Positions 33,139-42,396 of a DNA stretch of 64,000 nt are shown here, piece after piece (the first letter of the stretch is position 1; every line of letters starts with the position of its first letter). The notes beneath the pieces are model-generated. The model was not told the origin of the DNA. It searched no databases and worked only from the letters and a program-made list of their open reading frames with translations. The stretch lies in the NCBI GenBank assembly GCA_964490975.1, contig CAZBEQ010000017.1:1-64000 (forward strand), written 5' to 3'. Source of the DNA: DTU013 sp964490975. GTDB taxonomy: Bacteria > Bacillota > Clostridia > Acetivibrionales > DTU013. A program made the translations under genes and the position numbers.

Positions 33139-34218
33139 ATGTTTGATAAGCTCGAAGCAACGGACAACAGGTATGAGGAGATCAGTCTCAAGCTCAGCGA
33201 TCCCCAGGTGATAGCCAACCAGGATGAGTACCGCAGGCTTATGAAGGAGTATTCAGAACTCGAAGAGATAGTAGCCAAATACCGTGAATATAAAAAGGTA
33301 AAATCAGATATCGCTGAGGCGAAGGAATTGCTTGACGGCAGTCTGGATAAGGACTTCCGTGAGCTAGTCCAGCTTGAGTTCAATGAAGCACGGGAAAAAC
33401 TTGAAGTTATTGAAGGCGAATTAAAGATACTCATAATGCCAAAGGACCCTAACGACAACCGGAGCGTTATCGTTGAAATAAGGGGCGGCGCCGGCGGTGA
33501 AGAAGCTGCGCTGTTTGCGGGCGACCTTTTCAGGATGTATACCCGATATGGTGAGAGACATCGTTGGAAATCCGAGATACTTGACCTCAACGATACAGAA
33601 ATAGGCGGTATTAAAGAAGTCGTGTTCTCTATAGAGGCCAAGGGCGCATACAGCAGACTGAAGTATGAAAGCGGCGTCCACCGTGTCCAGCGTGTCCCCT
33701 CTACCGAGTCCAGCGGCAGGATACATACCTCCACTGTCACAGTAGCAGTCCTTCCGGAAGTGGACGAAGTTGATGTGGATATAAACCCGAATGACCTTCA
33801 GATAGATACCTACCGCGCATCAGGCGCAGGAGGACAGCATATCAACAAAACCGACTCCGCCATAAGGATAACCCATATCCCCACAGGCATTGTAGTTACC
33901 TGCCAGGATCAGCGCTCACAGCACAAAAATAAGGACAGAGCGATGACGGTACTCAGGTCAAAGCTTTATGAAATGGCGCAGCAACAGCAGAATTCAGAAA
34001 TAGCAATGGCACGTAAGAGCCAGGTAGGTACAGGCGATAGAAGCGAACGCATCCGTACCTACAATTTCCCTCAGGGCAGAGTCTCAGACCACAGGATAGG
34101 CCTTACACTGTACAAAATAGATGAAATAATGGACGGCGATCTAGACGAGATCCTTGACGCGCTGATTACAGCTGCACAGTCCGAAAAACTCGGCAGCGCC
34201 TCATACGACGAAGACTGA
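33139..34218 (+). CDS. prfA: Peptide chain release factor 1
   Basis: 359 residues, the normal length. The GGQ hydrolysis motif is in RASGAGGQHINKTDSA; the stop-codon reading region is RVPSTESSGRIHTS, with the PxT triplet of RF1 (reads UAA and UAG). ATG 33139 (MFDKLEATDNRYEE) follows GAGGTG. It heads the conserved block through wecB. The usual neighbour prmC (HemK methyltransferase) is absent here, its place being taken by the ZIP transporter. Confidence 0.97.
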   Translation: MFDKLEATDNRYEEISLKLSDPQVIANQDEYRRLMKEYSELEEIVAKYREYKKVKSDIAEAKELLDGSLDKDFRELVQLEFNEAREKLEVIEGELKILIMPKDPNDNRSVIVEIRGGAGGEEAALFAGDLFRMYTRYGERHRWKSEILDLNDTEIGGIKEVVFSIEAKGAYSRLKYESGVHRVQRVPSTESSGRIHTSTVTVAVLPEVDEVDVDINPNDLQIDTYRASGAGGQHINKTDSAIRITHIPTGIVVTCQDQRSQHKNKDRAMTVLRSKLYEMAQQQQNSEIAMARKSQVGTGDRSERIRTYNFPQGRVSDHRIGLTLYKIDEIMDGDLDEILDALITAAQSEKLGSASYDED

Positions 34219-34231
34219 ACAACTAATAAAT

Positions 34232-34307
34232 AAAGCCCTCCCCGAATATACATGTTAGTATTGTCAAATGTATTTTGGCACTAGAAATTCGGCATATGGA
34301 GGGTTTT
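34232..34307 (+). promoter_or_regulatory. Long hairpin that buries the ribosome-binding site of the ZIP gene
   Basis: AAAGCCCTCC plus CCGAAT (34232-34247) is complementary to ATTCGG (34287-34292) plus GGAGGGTTTT (34298-34307), with a five-base bulge on the 3' side. The 3' arm holds the GGAGGG site of the next gene. It could be the prfA terminator, a translation switch, or both. Confidence 0.55.
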
Positions 34308-35045
34308 ATGGAACACCTGCTGCGAATAACCCTTGTTGGGCTTGTATCAGGCCTGGCCGGAACCGGCCTGGGCGGGCTGTCGGCATTTATGATCTCAAAA
34401 GCAAGCAACCGCATAATGAGTTCGATCCTGGAGTTTTCAGCCGGCCTCATGACCGCCGTAGTATGCTTTGAACTGCTGCCGGAAGCGTTCAAGCTTGGAG
34501 GTACCTTTTGTACCTTCGGTGGCATCCTCGCAGGAATTCTTGTCGTTGTTTTGATAGAGAGTCTTTTAAAAAAATCTAAAGTAATCGGAAAAGGAGAAAA
34601 TACCGGACTACTCAAAGCAGGAATCCTCATGGCCATTGCAATAGCCATGCATAACTTTCCTGAAGGCTTCGCAGTCGGCTCAGGCTTCGAAGCCTCTTCA
34701 AGCCTTGGATTAACAATTACAGCAGTGATAGTCATACATGACATCCCAGAAGGAATAGCTATAGCTGTACCGATGCGGGCCGGGGGCTTTTCCAGGCTCA
34801 AGGCCTTTTCTTATACACTGCTCTCCGGCGTCCCGATGGGTTTCGGAGCATTATTGGGGGCAGCACTCGGCAGGATCTCGGACCTGTTTACAGCCGCCTG
34901 CCTTGGATTTGCCGGTGGAGCCATGCTTTATATAATCTATGGCGAGCTTGTTCCGGAATCCAAGCGTCTTTATTTGGGAAGATTATCTTCTTTGGCGAAT
35001 GTATGGGGAATATTATGTGGTATAATAGTATCAATCTATAATTGA
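34308..35045 (+). CDS. ZIP-family divalent metal transporter
   Basis: 245 residues with eight hydrophobic segments. Metal-site motifs HNFPEG (about residue 120) and HDIPEG (about residue 153) are the hallmark of ZIP proteins of the ZupT/GufA class. It imports Zn, Fe or related ions. ATG 34308 (MEHLLRITLV) lies after GGAGGG; longer forms have no site. It is placed between prfA and the tsaC-like gene, a position seen in several Clostridia. The site is hidden in a hairpin, so translation may be regulated. Confidence 0.9.
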   Translation: MEHLLRITLVGLVSGLAGTGLGGLSAFMISKASNRIMSSILEFSAGLMTAVVCFELLPEAFKLGGTFCTFGGILAGILVVVLIESLLKKSKVIGKGENTGLLKAGILMAIAIAMHNFPEGFAVGSGFEASSSLGLTITAVIVIHDIPEGIAIAVPMRAGGFSRLKAFSYTLLSGVPMGFGALLGAALGRISDLFTAACLGFAGGAMLYIIYGELVPESKRLYLGRLSSLANVWGILCGIIVSIYN

Positions 35046-35072
35046 TAACATACAAAAAGGGAGCTACATATT

Positions 35073-36137
35073 TTGAAGACAGAAATAATCAAAGTAGATA
35101 CATCTGCACCTGGTTGGGACAAGCAGTTGGACTATGCAGCTGAGGTACTGAGATCAGGGGGCCTGGTCGCCTTCCCCACCGAAACCGTATATGGTCTTGG
35201 AGCAAATGCGCTTGATGAAAAGGCTGTCGAAGGCATTTACAGGGCAAAAGGCCGTCCGTCTGACAACCCGCTGATAGTCCATATAACCAACACCGGCTCG
35301 GTAAAAGAATTGGTAGACAATATACCCTTTGTTGCATCTTTGCTAATGGAAAACTTCTGGCCGGGGCCGCTGACACTTGTAATGCCAAGGTCACGGAAAA
35401 TTCCCGACATCATTACCGCAGGCCTTGATACTGTAGCTGTCAGAATGCCCTCGCATCCCATTGCCGCGGCATTGATAAATAAGGCAGGCGTACCGGTCGC
35501 CGCGCCAAGCGCAAACAGTTCAGGCAAAACAAGCCCGACTCTTGCAAAGCATGTGATTGAAGACCTTTCAGGAAAGGTCGATGTGATTATTGACGGAGGC
35601 AGCGCAAAAGTCGGAGTCGAGTCTACCGTGCTGGATATAACAGTCACTCCCCCGATGATTCTAAGACCGGGAGGAATAACGCTCGAACAGTTGCGCAATG
35701 TATTAGGCGCTGTCTGCAGCGACCATGCAGCTTCAGGAGTATCCCACTCCGCTCCCAGATCACCGGGTATGAAATACAAACACTATTCACCAAAAGCGGC
35801 ACTCCTTCTGCTTCAGGGCGATGCCGAACGGGTAGCGGCAGAAATAAGCAAGAGGGCCGAGCTTTACCACAGGGAAGGTTCATCGATCGGAATACTAAAT
35901 ACAGATGAGACCGCCTCACTATATGAGCCCTCCTTGTTTGCATATTGCAAGATACTTTCTCTCGGAAGCAGAGAGCATCCCGAGACTCTTGCTTCGAATC
36001 TCTTCCGCTGCCTCAGAGAGTTTGATGAAAAAGCTGTCGAAATGATTCTGGCTGAAACACCTGATGTAAACGGCATCGGACAAGCTGTTATGAACCGATT
36101 GCTGAAGGCCGCCGGAGGAAATATCATAAGACTTTGA
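35073..36137 (+). CDS. tsaC: Threonylcarbamoyl-AMP synthase (Sua5/YwlC type)
   Basis: 354 residues, thus the long Sua5/YwlC form: a catalytic YrdC domain (about 15-205; GLVAFPTETVYGLGANA, KGRPSDNPLIVHI, VPVAAPSANSSGKTSPT and STVLDI) plus a C-terminal Sua5 domain (about 225-354, beginning SPGMKYKHYSP). It makes the intermediate for N6-threonylcarbamoyladenosine at tRNA position 37. Start TTG at 35073 after GGGAGCT. Overlaps nothing; ywlE follows after nine bases. Confidence 0.95.
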   Translation: MKTEIIKVDTSAPGWDKQLDYAAEVLRSGGLVAFPTETVYGLGANALDEKAVEGIYRAKGRPSDNPLIVHITNTGSVKELVDNIPFVASLLMENFWPGPLTLVMPRSRKIPDIITAGLDTVAVRMPSHPIAAALINKAGVPVAAPSANSSGKTSPTLAKHVIEDLSGKVDVIIDGGSAKVGVESTVLDITVTPPMILRPGGITLEQLRNVLGAVCSDHAASGVSHSAPRSPGMKYKHYSPKAALLLLQGDAERVAAEISKRAELYHREGSSIGILNTDETASLYEPSLFAYCKILSLGSREHPETLASNLFRCLREFDEKAVEMILAETPDVNGIGQAVMNRLLKAAGGNIIRL

Positions 36138-36146
36138 GGAGAAAGC

Positions 36147-36608
36147 ATGAAACAGGTATTGTTCGTATGCACTGGCAACACCTGCAGAAGCCCAATGGCC
36201 GCGGCATTGTTCAACCGGCTCGCCGCGCTGGAGCCAGGCAGCTATGAATACAAGGCTGTGTCTGCTGGTCTGTCCGCAATTGACGGAGTCCCTGCCAGCA
36301 GCAATTCTGTAAAGGCAATGGAATATTATTCAGGCGCCGATTTGTCGAGCCATCGCTCAAGGCTGCTGAAGCCATCCGACATCGAAAGCGCGTTTCTCGT
36401 GCTTACAATGTGCAGGAGCCATAAGCAGCAGCTGCTTTCGATATGTCCGGAAGCGTATCAAAAGGTTTTTACATTGAAAGAATATGTTTATGGTACTTCA
36501 GCCGATGTAAAAGATCCCTACGGGGGCGACGAATCCATATATAGGCAGAATGCAGAAGAAATAGCTCAGGCAGTCAAAAAACTTGTAGAAAAACTTAAAA
36601 TTATGTGA
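36147..36608 (+). CDS. ywlE: Low-molecular-weight phosphatase, YwlE-type (protein arginine phosphatase)
   Basis: 153 residues. P-loop CTGNTCRSPMA near the N terminus and the acid loop KDPYGG near residue 120 are complete. The Thr in CTGNTCRS, in place of Ile of the tyrosine phosphatases, is the mark of arginine phosphatases such as Bacillus YwlE, which opposes McsB (family knowledge). Position between ywlC-like and rpiB genes matches Bacillus. RBS GAGGAGA. Confidence 0.9.
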   Translation: MKQVLFVCTGNTCRSPMAAALFNRLAALEPGSYEYKAVSAGLSAIDGVPASSNSVKAMEYYSGADLSSHRSRLLKPSDIESAFLVLTMCRSHKQQLLSICPEAYQKVFTLKEYVYGTSADVKDPYGGDESIYRQNAEEIAQAVKKLVEKLKIM

Positions 36609-36664
36609 TACGGCTTTGACTTTACTATATCAATATTATAAAATTGTAACGGAGGCTTTTAACA

Positions 36665-37123
36665 ATGTTAGCAATAGCAAGCGATCATGCAGGCTTTAGC
36701 CTGAAAAGTGAAGTAATCAAGCATTTGAGCGAGATCAATGTCCCATTTGAAGACCTTGGTACTTACGACTGTACCACTTCCGTCGATTATAACGATTTCG
36801 GTCTGAAGGTTGCCGAAGCGGTAACTGCCGGAACTCACGAACGCGGCATAATTATTTGCGGCACGGGCATTGGTATTTCAATCACAGCAAATAAAGTCCC
36901 TGGCATAAGAGCTGCTCTCTGCACCGATCCATATATGGCAAGAATGAGCCGGGAGCACAATGACGCAAATCTGTTGGCACTCGGCGCAAGAGTAGTGGGC
37001 GTCGGCCTGGCGATCGATATAGTCGATACGTGGCTGAACGCTTCTTTTTTGGGCGGACGTCATCAGTTAAGGGTCAACAAATTCGGAGACGTTGAGAAAA
37101 AATATTCAATAAAAAATACATAA
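36665..37123 (+). CDS. rpiB: Ribose-5-phosphate isomerase B
   Basis: 152 residues. SDHAGF near the start, the active-site Cys in IICGTGIGISITANK and NDANLLALGARVVG are all typical of RpiB, which interconverts ribose 5-phosphate and ribulose 5-phosphate. RBS CGGAGG eleven bases before ATG 36665. Confidence 0.96.
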   Translation: MLAIASDHAGFSLKSEVIKHLSEINVPFEDLGTYDCTTSVDYNDFGLKVAEAVTAGTHERGIIICGTGIGISITANKVPGIRAALCTDPYMARMSREHNDANLLALGARVVGVGLAIDIVDTWLNASFLGGRHQLRVNKFGDVEKKYSIKNT

Positions 37124-37139
37124 TTGGAGGTTTCTACAC

Positions 37140-37769
37140 ATGGAAAAAGTATTTATATTCGATCATCCGTTAATTCAACACAAGATATCATTATTGAGGG
37201 ACAAAAATACCAGCACCAAGGAGTTCAGAGAACTGGTATCGGAAATAGCAATGCTAATGGGCTACGAGGTCACCAGAAATATGCCTTTAAAAGAAGTTGA
37301 GATAGAAACACCTGTAGCGATTGCCAAAACGAATGTCATTTCAGGCAAAAAGCTCGGCATTGTGCCGATACTCAGAGCCGGCCTTGGCATGGTAGACGGT
37401 ATGCTGAACCTGCTTCCAATGGCAAAGGTCGGGCATATTGGACTTTACCGTGACCCTGAGACGCTGGAGCCTGTTGAATATTACTGCAAGCTGCCTGTCG
37501 ACGCAGAAGAGCGCGAGATCGTCGTACTTGATCCGATGCTTGCAACCGGCGGATCAGCATCTGCAGCTATACGCTTCATTAAGGAAAGAGGCGTAACAAG
37601 CATAAAGCTCATGTGCCTTATAGCCGCAAAATCAGGCATAGCAAGAATCAACAAGGATCACCCCGACGTTGAGATCTACTGTGCGGCAGTCGATGAGAAG
37701 CTGAACGACCATGGCTACATCGTTCCCGGTCTCGGAGACGCCGGCGACCGTCTGTTTGGTACAAAATAA
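37140..37769 (+). CDS. upp: Uracil phosphoribosyltransferase
   Basis: 209 residues, the normal length. PRPP-binding motif VVLDPMLATGGSA and the uracil-binding end VPGLGDAGDRLFGTK are present. Salvages uracil to UMP. RBS TGGAGGT; 16 bases behind rpiB. Confidence 0.97.
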   Translation: MEKVFIFDHPLIQHKISLLRDKNTSTKEFRELVSEIAMLMGYEVTRNMPLKEVEIETPVAIAKTNVISGKKLGIVPILRAGLGMVDGMLNLLPMAKVGHIGLYRDPETLEPVEYYCKLPVDAEEREIVVLDPMLATGGSASAAIRFIKERGVTSIKLMCLIAAKSGIARINKDHPDVEIYCAAVDEKLNDHGYIVPGLGDAGDRLFGTK

Positions 37770-37868
37770 CAACACAGGGGCAGACCCTATATCCACTTTG
37801 ACACAAGGAGAGAACTTCGTCCAATATGTTGAATGGATCAGGATATAATATATTTTGGGAGGCATAAT

Positions 37869-38306
37869 ATGAGACCGTCATGGGATGAATATTTCATGGA
37901 AATCGTCGAGTTGATCAAAACAAGATCGACATGTCTCAGACGCCAGGTAGGTGCTCTGATCGTGAAGGACAAGCGTATCCTTGCCACAGGTTACAATGGG
38001 GCCCCGACCGGCTGCAAGCACTGCTCCGAAGTCGGTTGCCTCCGCGAAGAGCTGAAAATACCATCAGGTCAGCGCCACGAGCTTTGCAGAGCTATCCATG
38101 CCGAGCAGAATGCCCTTGTTCAGGCTGCATACTCAGGAGTAAGCGTGAAGGATGGCACCCTTTACGTCACGCATCAGCCTTGTGTGTTATGTGCCAAGAT
38201 GGCGATCAACGCAGGCATCAAAAAAATAGTTTTCAGAGGCGACTACCCCGATGAACTGGCAATGGAACTACTTAAAGAAGCCGGTGTAAGGGTCGTCAAA
38301 GTATAG
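37869..38306 (+). CDS. comEB: Deoxycytidylate deaminase (ComEB-like)
   Basis: 145 residues. Zinc-site motifs CRAIHAEQNAL (His-Ala-Glu) and HQPCVLCAKM, and an upstream His/Cys pair (GCKHCSEVGC) as in dCMP deaminases. Makes dUMP for thymidylate synthesis. ATG 37869 (MRPSWDEYF) follows GGGAGGC; the longer frame from 37833 is unlikely. In Bacilli a homologue is called comEB although it has no clear competence role. Confidence 0.93.
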   Translation: MRPSWDEYFMEIVELIKTRSTCLRRQVGALIVKDKRILATGYNGAPTGCKHCSEVGCLREELKIPSGQRHELCRAIHAEQNALVQAAYSGVSVKDGTLYVTHQPCVLCAKMAINAGIKKIVFRGDYPDELAMELLKEAGVRVVKV

Positions 38307-38320
38307 GCAGGTGTGTCTGA

Positions 38321-39481
38321 TTGTCATATATTTATGAATATATAATAACATTTGTACTAGCATTTATAGTAGCATTCTCAGCAACACCGATAGTAAGAAA
38401 GCTTGCCTTCAAGGTAGGCGGCGTTGACATACCCAAGGATAACCGCAGGATGCATAAGAAGCCGATCGCCCTTATGGGTGGACTGGCTATTGTCAGCGGT
38501 TTTGTCGTTTCACTGGCATTTGACCTGATAACCTCTTCAAACATCGTTACGCCAAGAAGAGAAATCGTAGGTCTTATGGCAGGTATAGCGATTATAACCT
38601 TCATGGGAGTCCTTGACGACACAAGGACTCTTAAAGCCTGGGTCAAGCTGGCCTTCCAGATAGCGGCGGCAGTATGTGTAGTAGCGATCTCAGGTACAAA
38701 GATATCGGTACTGACCAATCCGTTCAGTCCCAATCCCTACATCACACTCAGTCCCTATATATCAATTCCGCTCACCATAGCGTGGATAGTGGGGATAACA
38801 AATGCCATCAATCTGATCGATGGGCTTGACGGCCTTGCTGCAGGCGTATCCTCCATCTCTTCCCTGTCGCTTTTCTTTGTCTCGATGCTCAGGGCTGATT
38901 TGGACCCTTCAATAGCAATTTACACAGCTTTGATAACAGCTGCGTTGTCCGGCTCGACACTTGGTTTCCTCCCCTTCAACTTCAATCCGGCAAAAATCTT
39001 TATGGGAGAGACCGGAGCGGCATTTCTCGGATTCACGCTGGGAGTCATTTCGATACAGGGCGCAATGAAATCGTACACCGCCATATCGATCGCAATACCT
39101 CTGCTGGTTTTGGGACTTCCCTTGTTCGACACGCTGTTTGCGATAATCAGGAGAGTGCTGAGCCGCAAACCGATAATGCAGGCGGACAGAGGGCATCTGC
39201 ACCACAGGCTCATCGACATGGGCCTCAGCCAAAGGCAGTCAGTCCTGATAATGTACATCGCAAGCGGCTCGCTCGGTCTATGCGCGATAGTACTTGCTGA
39301 TCGCGGAGCAGTTAGTGCAATAATAATGCTGCTTGCCGTATCTGTATTTGTCATAGGCGGAACAAAATATATGAATGATCGCGGAACAATAGACAACAAG
39401 GATGCAGGCAAGGATACCCAGACAACTGCGGTACTGCCTGATAAAGAAATAGAAAAACCATCTGACGGGGTTACAAAATGA
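38321..39481 (+). CDS. tagO: Undecaprenyl-phosphate GlcNAc-1-phosphate transferase
   Basis: 386 residues with about ten membrane helices. Catalytic motifs of the MraY/WecA/TagO family: DDTRTLKAWVKL, the Asp-rich NLIDGLDGLAAG and the His-rich loop RGHLHHRLID. It starts wall teichoic acid or other polyprenyl-linked polymers by loading GlcNAc-1-P. The C-terminal 40 residues are polar (KDAGKDTQT) and not needed for activity. Start TTG at 38321. Its stop overlaps the wecB start by four bases. Confidence 0.93.
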   Translation: MSYIYEYIITFVLAFIVAFSATPIVRKLAFKVGGVDIPKDNRRMHKKPIALMGGLAIVSGFVVSLAFDLITSSNIVTPRREIVGLMAGIAIITFMGVLDDTRTLKAWVKLAFQIAAAVCVVAISGTKISVLTNPFSPNPYITLSPYISIPLTIAWIVGITNAINLIDGLDGLAAGVSSISSLSLFFVSMLRADLDPSIAIYTALITAALSGSTLGFLPFNFNPAKIFMGETGAAFLGFTLGVISIQGAMKSYTAISIAIPLLVLGLPLFDTLFAIIRRVLSRKPIMQADRGHLHHRLIDMGLSQRQSVLIMYIASGSLGLCAIVLADRGAVSAIIMLLAVSVFVIGGTKYMNDRGTIDNKDAGKDTQTTAVLPDKEIEKPSDGVTK

Positions 39482-40623
39482 AGAAGTTAAAAGTAATGCC
39501 GATATTCGGCACGAGACCTGACGCCGTTAAAATGGCGCCGCTTGTAAAAGAGCTCCAGAAGTGTCCGGATATCGACACGGTCGTATGCGTAACAGCACAG
39601 CACAGGCAAATGCTGGACCAGGTTCTCGAAATATTTCAAATAAAGCCCGAACATGATCTTGATATTATGCTGCAAAGGCAAACATTGGAGCAAATCACCG
39701 CAAGGACGCTTGATGGCCTTTCGTGTGTTTTTGAGAATGAAAAGCCTGACATCGTGCTGGTTCACGGCGATACCTCTACCTGCTTCGTTGCCTCACTGGC
39801 AGCCTTTTATAAGAAAATACCCGTAGGTCACGTGGAAGCAGGCCTCAGAACCTTCGACAAATACTCCCCGTTCCCCGAGGAAATGAACAGAAAGCTCACA
39901 GGAGCGCTGGCAGAGCTGCATTTTGCGCCAACCGCAGCAAACAAAAGGAATCTTCTTAATGAAGGAGTACTGCCGGAAAAAATATATGTCACAGGAAATA
40001 CCGTCATCGACGCAATGCAGACCACAGTAAAAAGCGAATACGTATTCCAGAGCGAAGCACTCAGAAGCATTGATTTAAAAGGCAGGCGCGTAATAGCTGT
40101 GACCGCGCACAGGCGTGAAAACCTCGGTGAGCCGCTGGAACAGATTTGTCTGGCCATAAAGGATATCGCTGACAGCTATGAAGATGTATGTGTAATATAC
40201 GCAGTACATCTCAATCCGGCCGTAAGGGAAACAGCCTTCAGGATACTTGGCAATAATCCGCGAGTCCACCTGGTCGATCCTCTGGATGTGGAGGACATGC
40301 ACAATCTGATGGACAGATCGTATATGATAATGACCGATTCGGGAGGCCTTCAGGAGGAAGCTCCGTCCCTAGGTAAACCGGTACTGGTCCTCAGAAAGGA
40401 AACAGAACGCCCCGAAGCAGTGCAGGCGGGCACAGTGAAGCTGGCAGGCATTGAACGCGATAACATCATGCGCCTGGCATCACAGCTGCTTGACGATCCT
40501 GCGGAATACGACAAAATGGCAAAGGCCGTCAACCCCTATGGTGACGGCAAAGCCTCAGAGAGAATAGTTAAAGCGCTGCTATATGAATATGGCATATCAA
40601 AAGAAAAACCGGCTGAATTCTAG
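39478..40623 (+). CDS. wecB: UDP-N-acetylglucosamine 2-epimerase, non-hydrolysing
   Basis: 381 residues. GTRPDAVKMAPL at the N terminus, VHGDTSTCF, GHVEAGLRTFDKYSPFPEE and DSGGLQEEAPSLGKPVLVLR are the family signatures. Converts UDP-GlcNAc to UDP-ManNAc for wall polymer synthesis, next in the pathway that tagO starts. The ATG overlaps the tagO stop (ATGA). In related genomes ATP synthase genes follow; here a terminator ends the block. Confidence 0.96.
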   Translation: MKKLKVMPIFGTRPDAVKMAPLVKELQKCPDIDTVVCVTAQHRQMLDQVLEIFQIKPEHDLDIMLQRQTLEQITARTLDGLSCVFENEKPDIVLVHGDTSTCFVASLAAFYKKIPVGHVEAGLRTFDKYSPFPEEMNRKLTGALAELHFAPTAANKRNLLNEGVLPEKIYVTGNTVIDAMQTTVKSEYVFQSEALRSIDLKGRRVIAVTAHRRENLGEPLEQICLAIKDIADSYEDVCVIYAVHLNPAVRETAFRILGNNPRVHLVDPLDVEDMHNLMDRSYMIMTDSGGLQEEAPSLGKPVLVLRKETERPEAVQAGTVKLAGIERDNIMRLASQLLDDPAEYDKMAKAVNPYGDGKASERIVKALLYEYGISKEKPAEF

Positions 40624-40633
40624 CCGGTTTTAT
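40604..40633 (+). terminator. Terminator overlapping the wecB stop
   Basis: AAAACCGGCT and AGCCGGTTTT form a ten-pair stem around GAATTCT; the wecB stop codon lies inside it. Confidence 0.9.
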
Positions 40634-40669
40634 TTATATCCATTCATTTTTGTACACGCTATTAGCCTG

Positions 40670-41512
40670 TTATTTGCCCTCGTCCGGGTTGCCGCCTTCA
40701 GGCCGGCTACTCTTGACGTGCTCATGATTATAGAGATGGTCCATACAATACTCGTAGTCTCCCTCGCAATCCACGCAATACCTGAACTCCATCTTTTTGT
40801 CCTCAACATCCGTTTTCCCGCATACCGAGCAGCGGTGCATGACATGTATCTTTGGGATCTTCGATCTGAACTCCTGCCTGCTTTTCTGCGACTTCCGCCT
40901 GAACCTTAATTTGTAATAAACATCTCTCCAGAAGAATACTATAAAGTTGACCGCCGAACCAAGGATCGTAATCAGTCCGTAAAGCGGAGATAAGCCAAAG
41001 CTCAGCACTAGGAGCGCTGCGTAGGCTATAGCCAGGTACTTGATCTTTATCGGCACAAAGAAGAACAGCATCATCTCGTAGTTCGGGAACAGGAATGCAA
41101 ATGCAAATATTAGCGAAAGGTTGAGGTACTCAGCAGTTCCCGCGCCTCCCAAAAAGGCACCCGCTATAGTACCAAGGATACCGATCAGGTAATACACGTT
41201 GAACTTGAAGGCACCCCACTCGCGTTCCAGCGTCGAACCTATCAAATAATAAAAGTATAGAGTGAACAATATCCATATCGGGGATGAACCCATGGGGATA
41301 AAAAGGAAGGTAATCAGTCTCCAGACCTCACCCTTCAAAACAAATTCAGGTATAAGCATCGCCCTGTAAATGATATTTAACTCAGGCACCAAAAGATTAA
41401 GAAGATACACTGCCCCATTGATCGCAGTTATATAAAGCATCAGGTTTCGGATGCTGTATTTACCTATCTTTCTTTCCAATCTGTCAAGCCACAATCGTAC
41501 CAACCTCCCCAT
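40670..41512 (-). CDS. Rhomboid-fold membrane protein with C-terminal zinc ribbon, probably non-proteolytic
   Basis: About 280 residues. Five to six membrane helices between about 25 and 190 follow the rhomboid pattern (GEVWRLITFLFIP, then YLIGSTLEREWGAFKFN, a Gly-rich loop FLGGAGTAEYLNLS). The catalytic GxSG and the second His are not present, so it is likely a pseudoprotease of the derlin/rhomboid-like type. The C terminus has four Cys in two pairs (CSVCGK and CVDCEG) and a His-rich end that may bind zinc. ATG 41512 has no good site; TTG 41494 lies nine bases after GGGGAGG and could be the real start. Confidence 0.75.
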   Translation of the reverse strand: MGRLVRLWLDRLERKIGKYSIRNLMLYITAINGAVYLLNLLVPELNIIYRAMLIPEFVLKGEVWRLITFLFIPMGSSPIWILFTLYFYYLIGSTLEREWGAFKFNVYYLIGILGTIAGAFLGGAGTAEYLNLSLIFAFAFLFPNYEMMLFFFVPIKIKYLAIAYAALLVLSFGLSPLYGLITILGSAVNFIVFFWRDVYYKLRFRRKSQKSRQEFRSKIPKIHVMHRCSVCGKTDVEDKKMEFRYCVDCEGDYEYCMDHLYNHEHVKSSRPEGGNPDEGK

Positions 41513-41544
41513 CAAACAATATCATTTGTATTTCATACGCCTCA

Positions 41545-42303
41545 TTAGAAATTATACCCATCCTGGCCGGGATTATAAAGGTTCAATTCGGAAAGGCTGC
41601 ACATTCCCTTCTCTATCGCATTCTGCCGTAACGTCAGGTACAATTCTGCGCCTGTCGCATCATAATAAGGATTAACAAACAATACGCCAAATCCAAAGCA
41701 AAGTAAGCCAAGTAAATACCAGCCGAGGAATGATAAATCAAGCACAAACATATCGAACTTTTGTCCATTAGTCATATTTTTGCTGAGTTCTATTGCCCTC
41801 TTAGCCCCGATATTGGGATTATCGGCAAGAATATACGGAACCATTTTGTATGCATATGCTTTCACAATACCAGGTATTATAAACAGTAGTGTCCACAGGA
41901 AAGTAAACAGACCTTTCAAAAACATCGTACCAACGATGCCTTTCCAGTTCTGTCCGTCAAACGCGAATCTGAAGCATTCTCTGTTATCAAAGTTCTGCGC
42001 CGACTGTATAAAGTACCTCCTGCCGCCTACCTGCAGCGGGTTCATCAGTAACACCTGTATTGCCAAGCCTACAACAATAGCAAATGATACCGCAGCTAAA
42101 ACAACAAATACTATAGCAATTATCTCGACTGGATCCAAATTATAGTGGCCGAATTCAGAAAATTGTTCCGCGCTCGACCTCCCCGAGTTACTTCCAGAGC
42201 CCCCCATTGTCAGTCCAATGACTAAGCTGATAAGAAACGCCTTCCAGTATTTACCGTTTAATGCATACTTTGCTCTGTCCTTTAGTTCTGCCCTGGTCCA
42301 CAT
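41545..42303 (-). CDS. DUF975 family integral membrane protein
   Basis: 252 residues with about five hydrophobic helices. The opening RAELKDRAKYALNGKYWKAF, the central RYFIQSAQNFDN and the block PGIVKAYAYKMVPYILADNP followed by AIELSKNMTNGQK are characteristic of DUF975 proteins, which are frequent in Clostridia and of unknown role. RBS GGGGGTC before ATG 42303. About 30 bases upstream of the rhomboid-like gene on the same strand, so they may be one operon. Confidence 0.85.
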   Translation of the reverse strand: MWTRAELKDRAKYALNGKYWKAFLISLVIGLTMGGSGSNSGRSSAEQFSEFGHYNLDPVEIIAIVFVVLAAVSFAIVVGLAIQVLLMNPLQVGGRRYFIQSAQNFDNRECFRFAFDGQNWKGIVGTMFLKGLFTFLWTLLFIIPGIVKAYAYKMVPYILADNPNIGAKRAIELSKNMTNGQKFDMFVLDLSFLGWYLLGLLCFGFGVLFVNPYYDATGAELYLTLRQNAIEKGMCSLSELNLYNPGQDGYNF

Positions 42304-42396
42304 AATGACCCCCCGCTTTCAAAAGTTTGTGTAATCTAAATAATATCATATATACGATTATACAAGACTATACTAAAGAAATAAACTATTTGTCTG

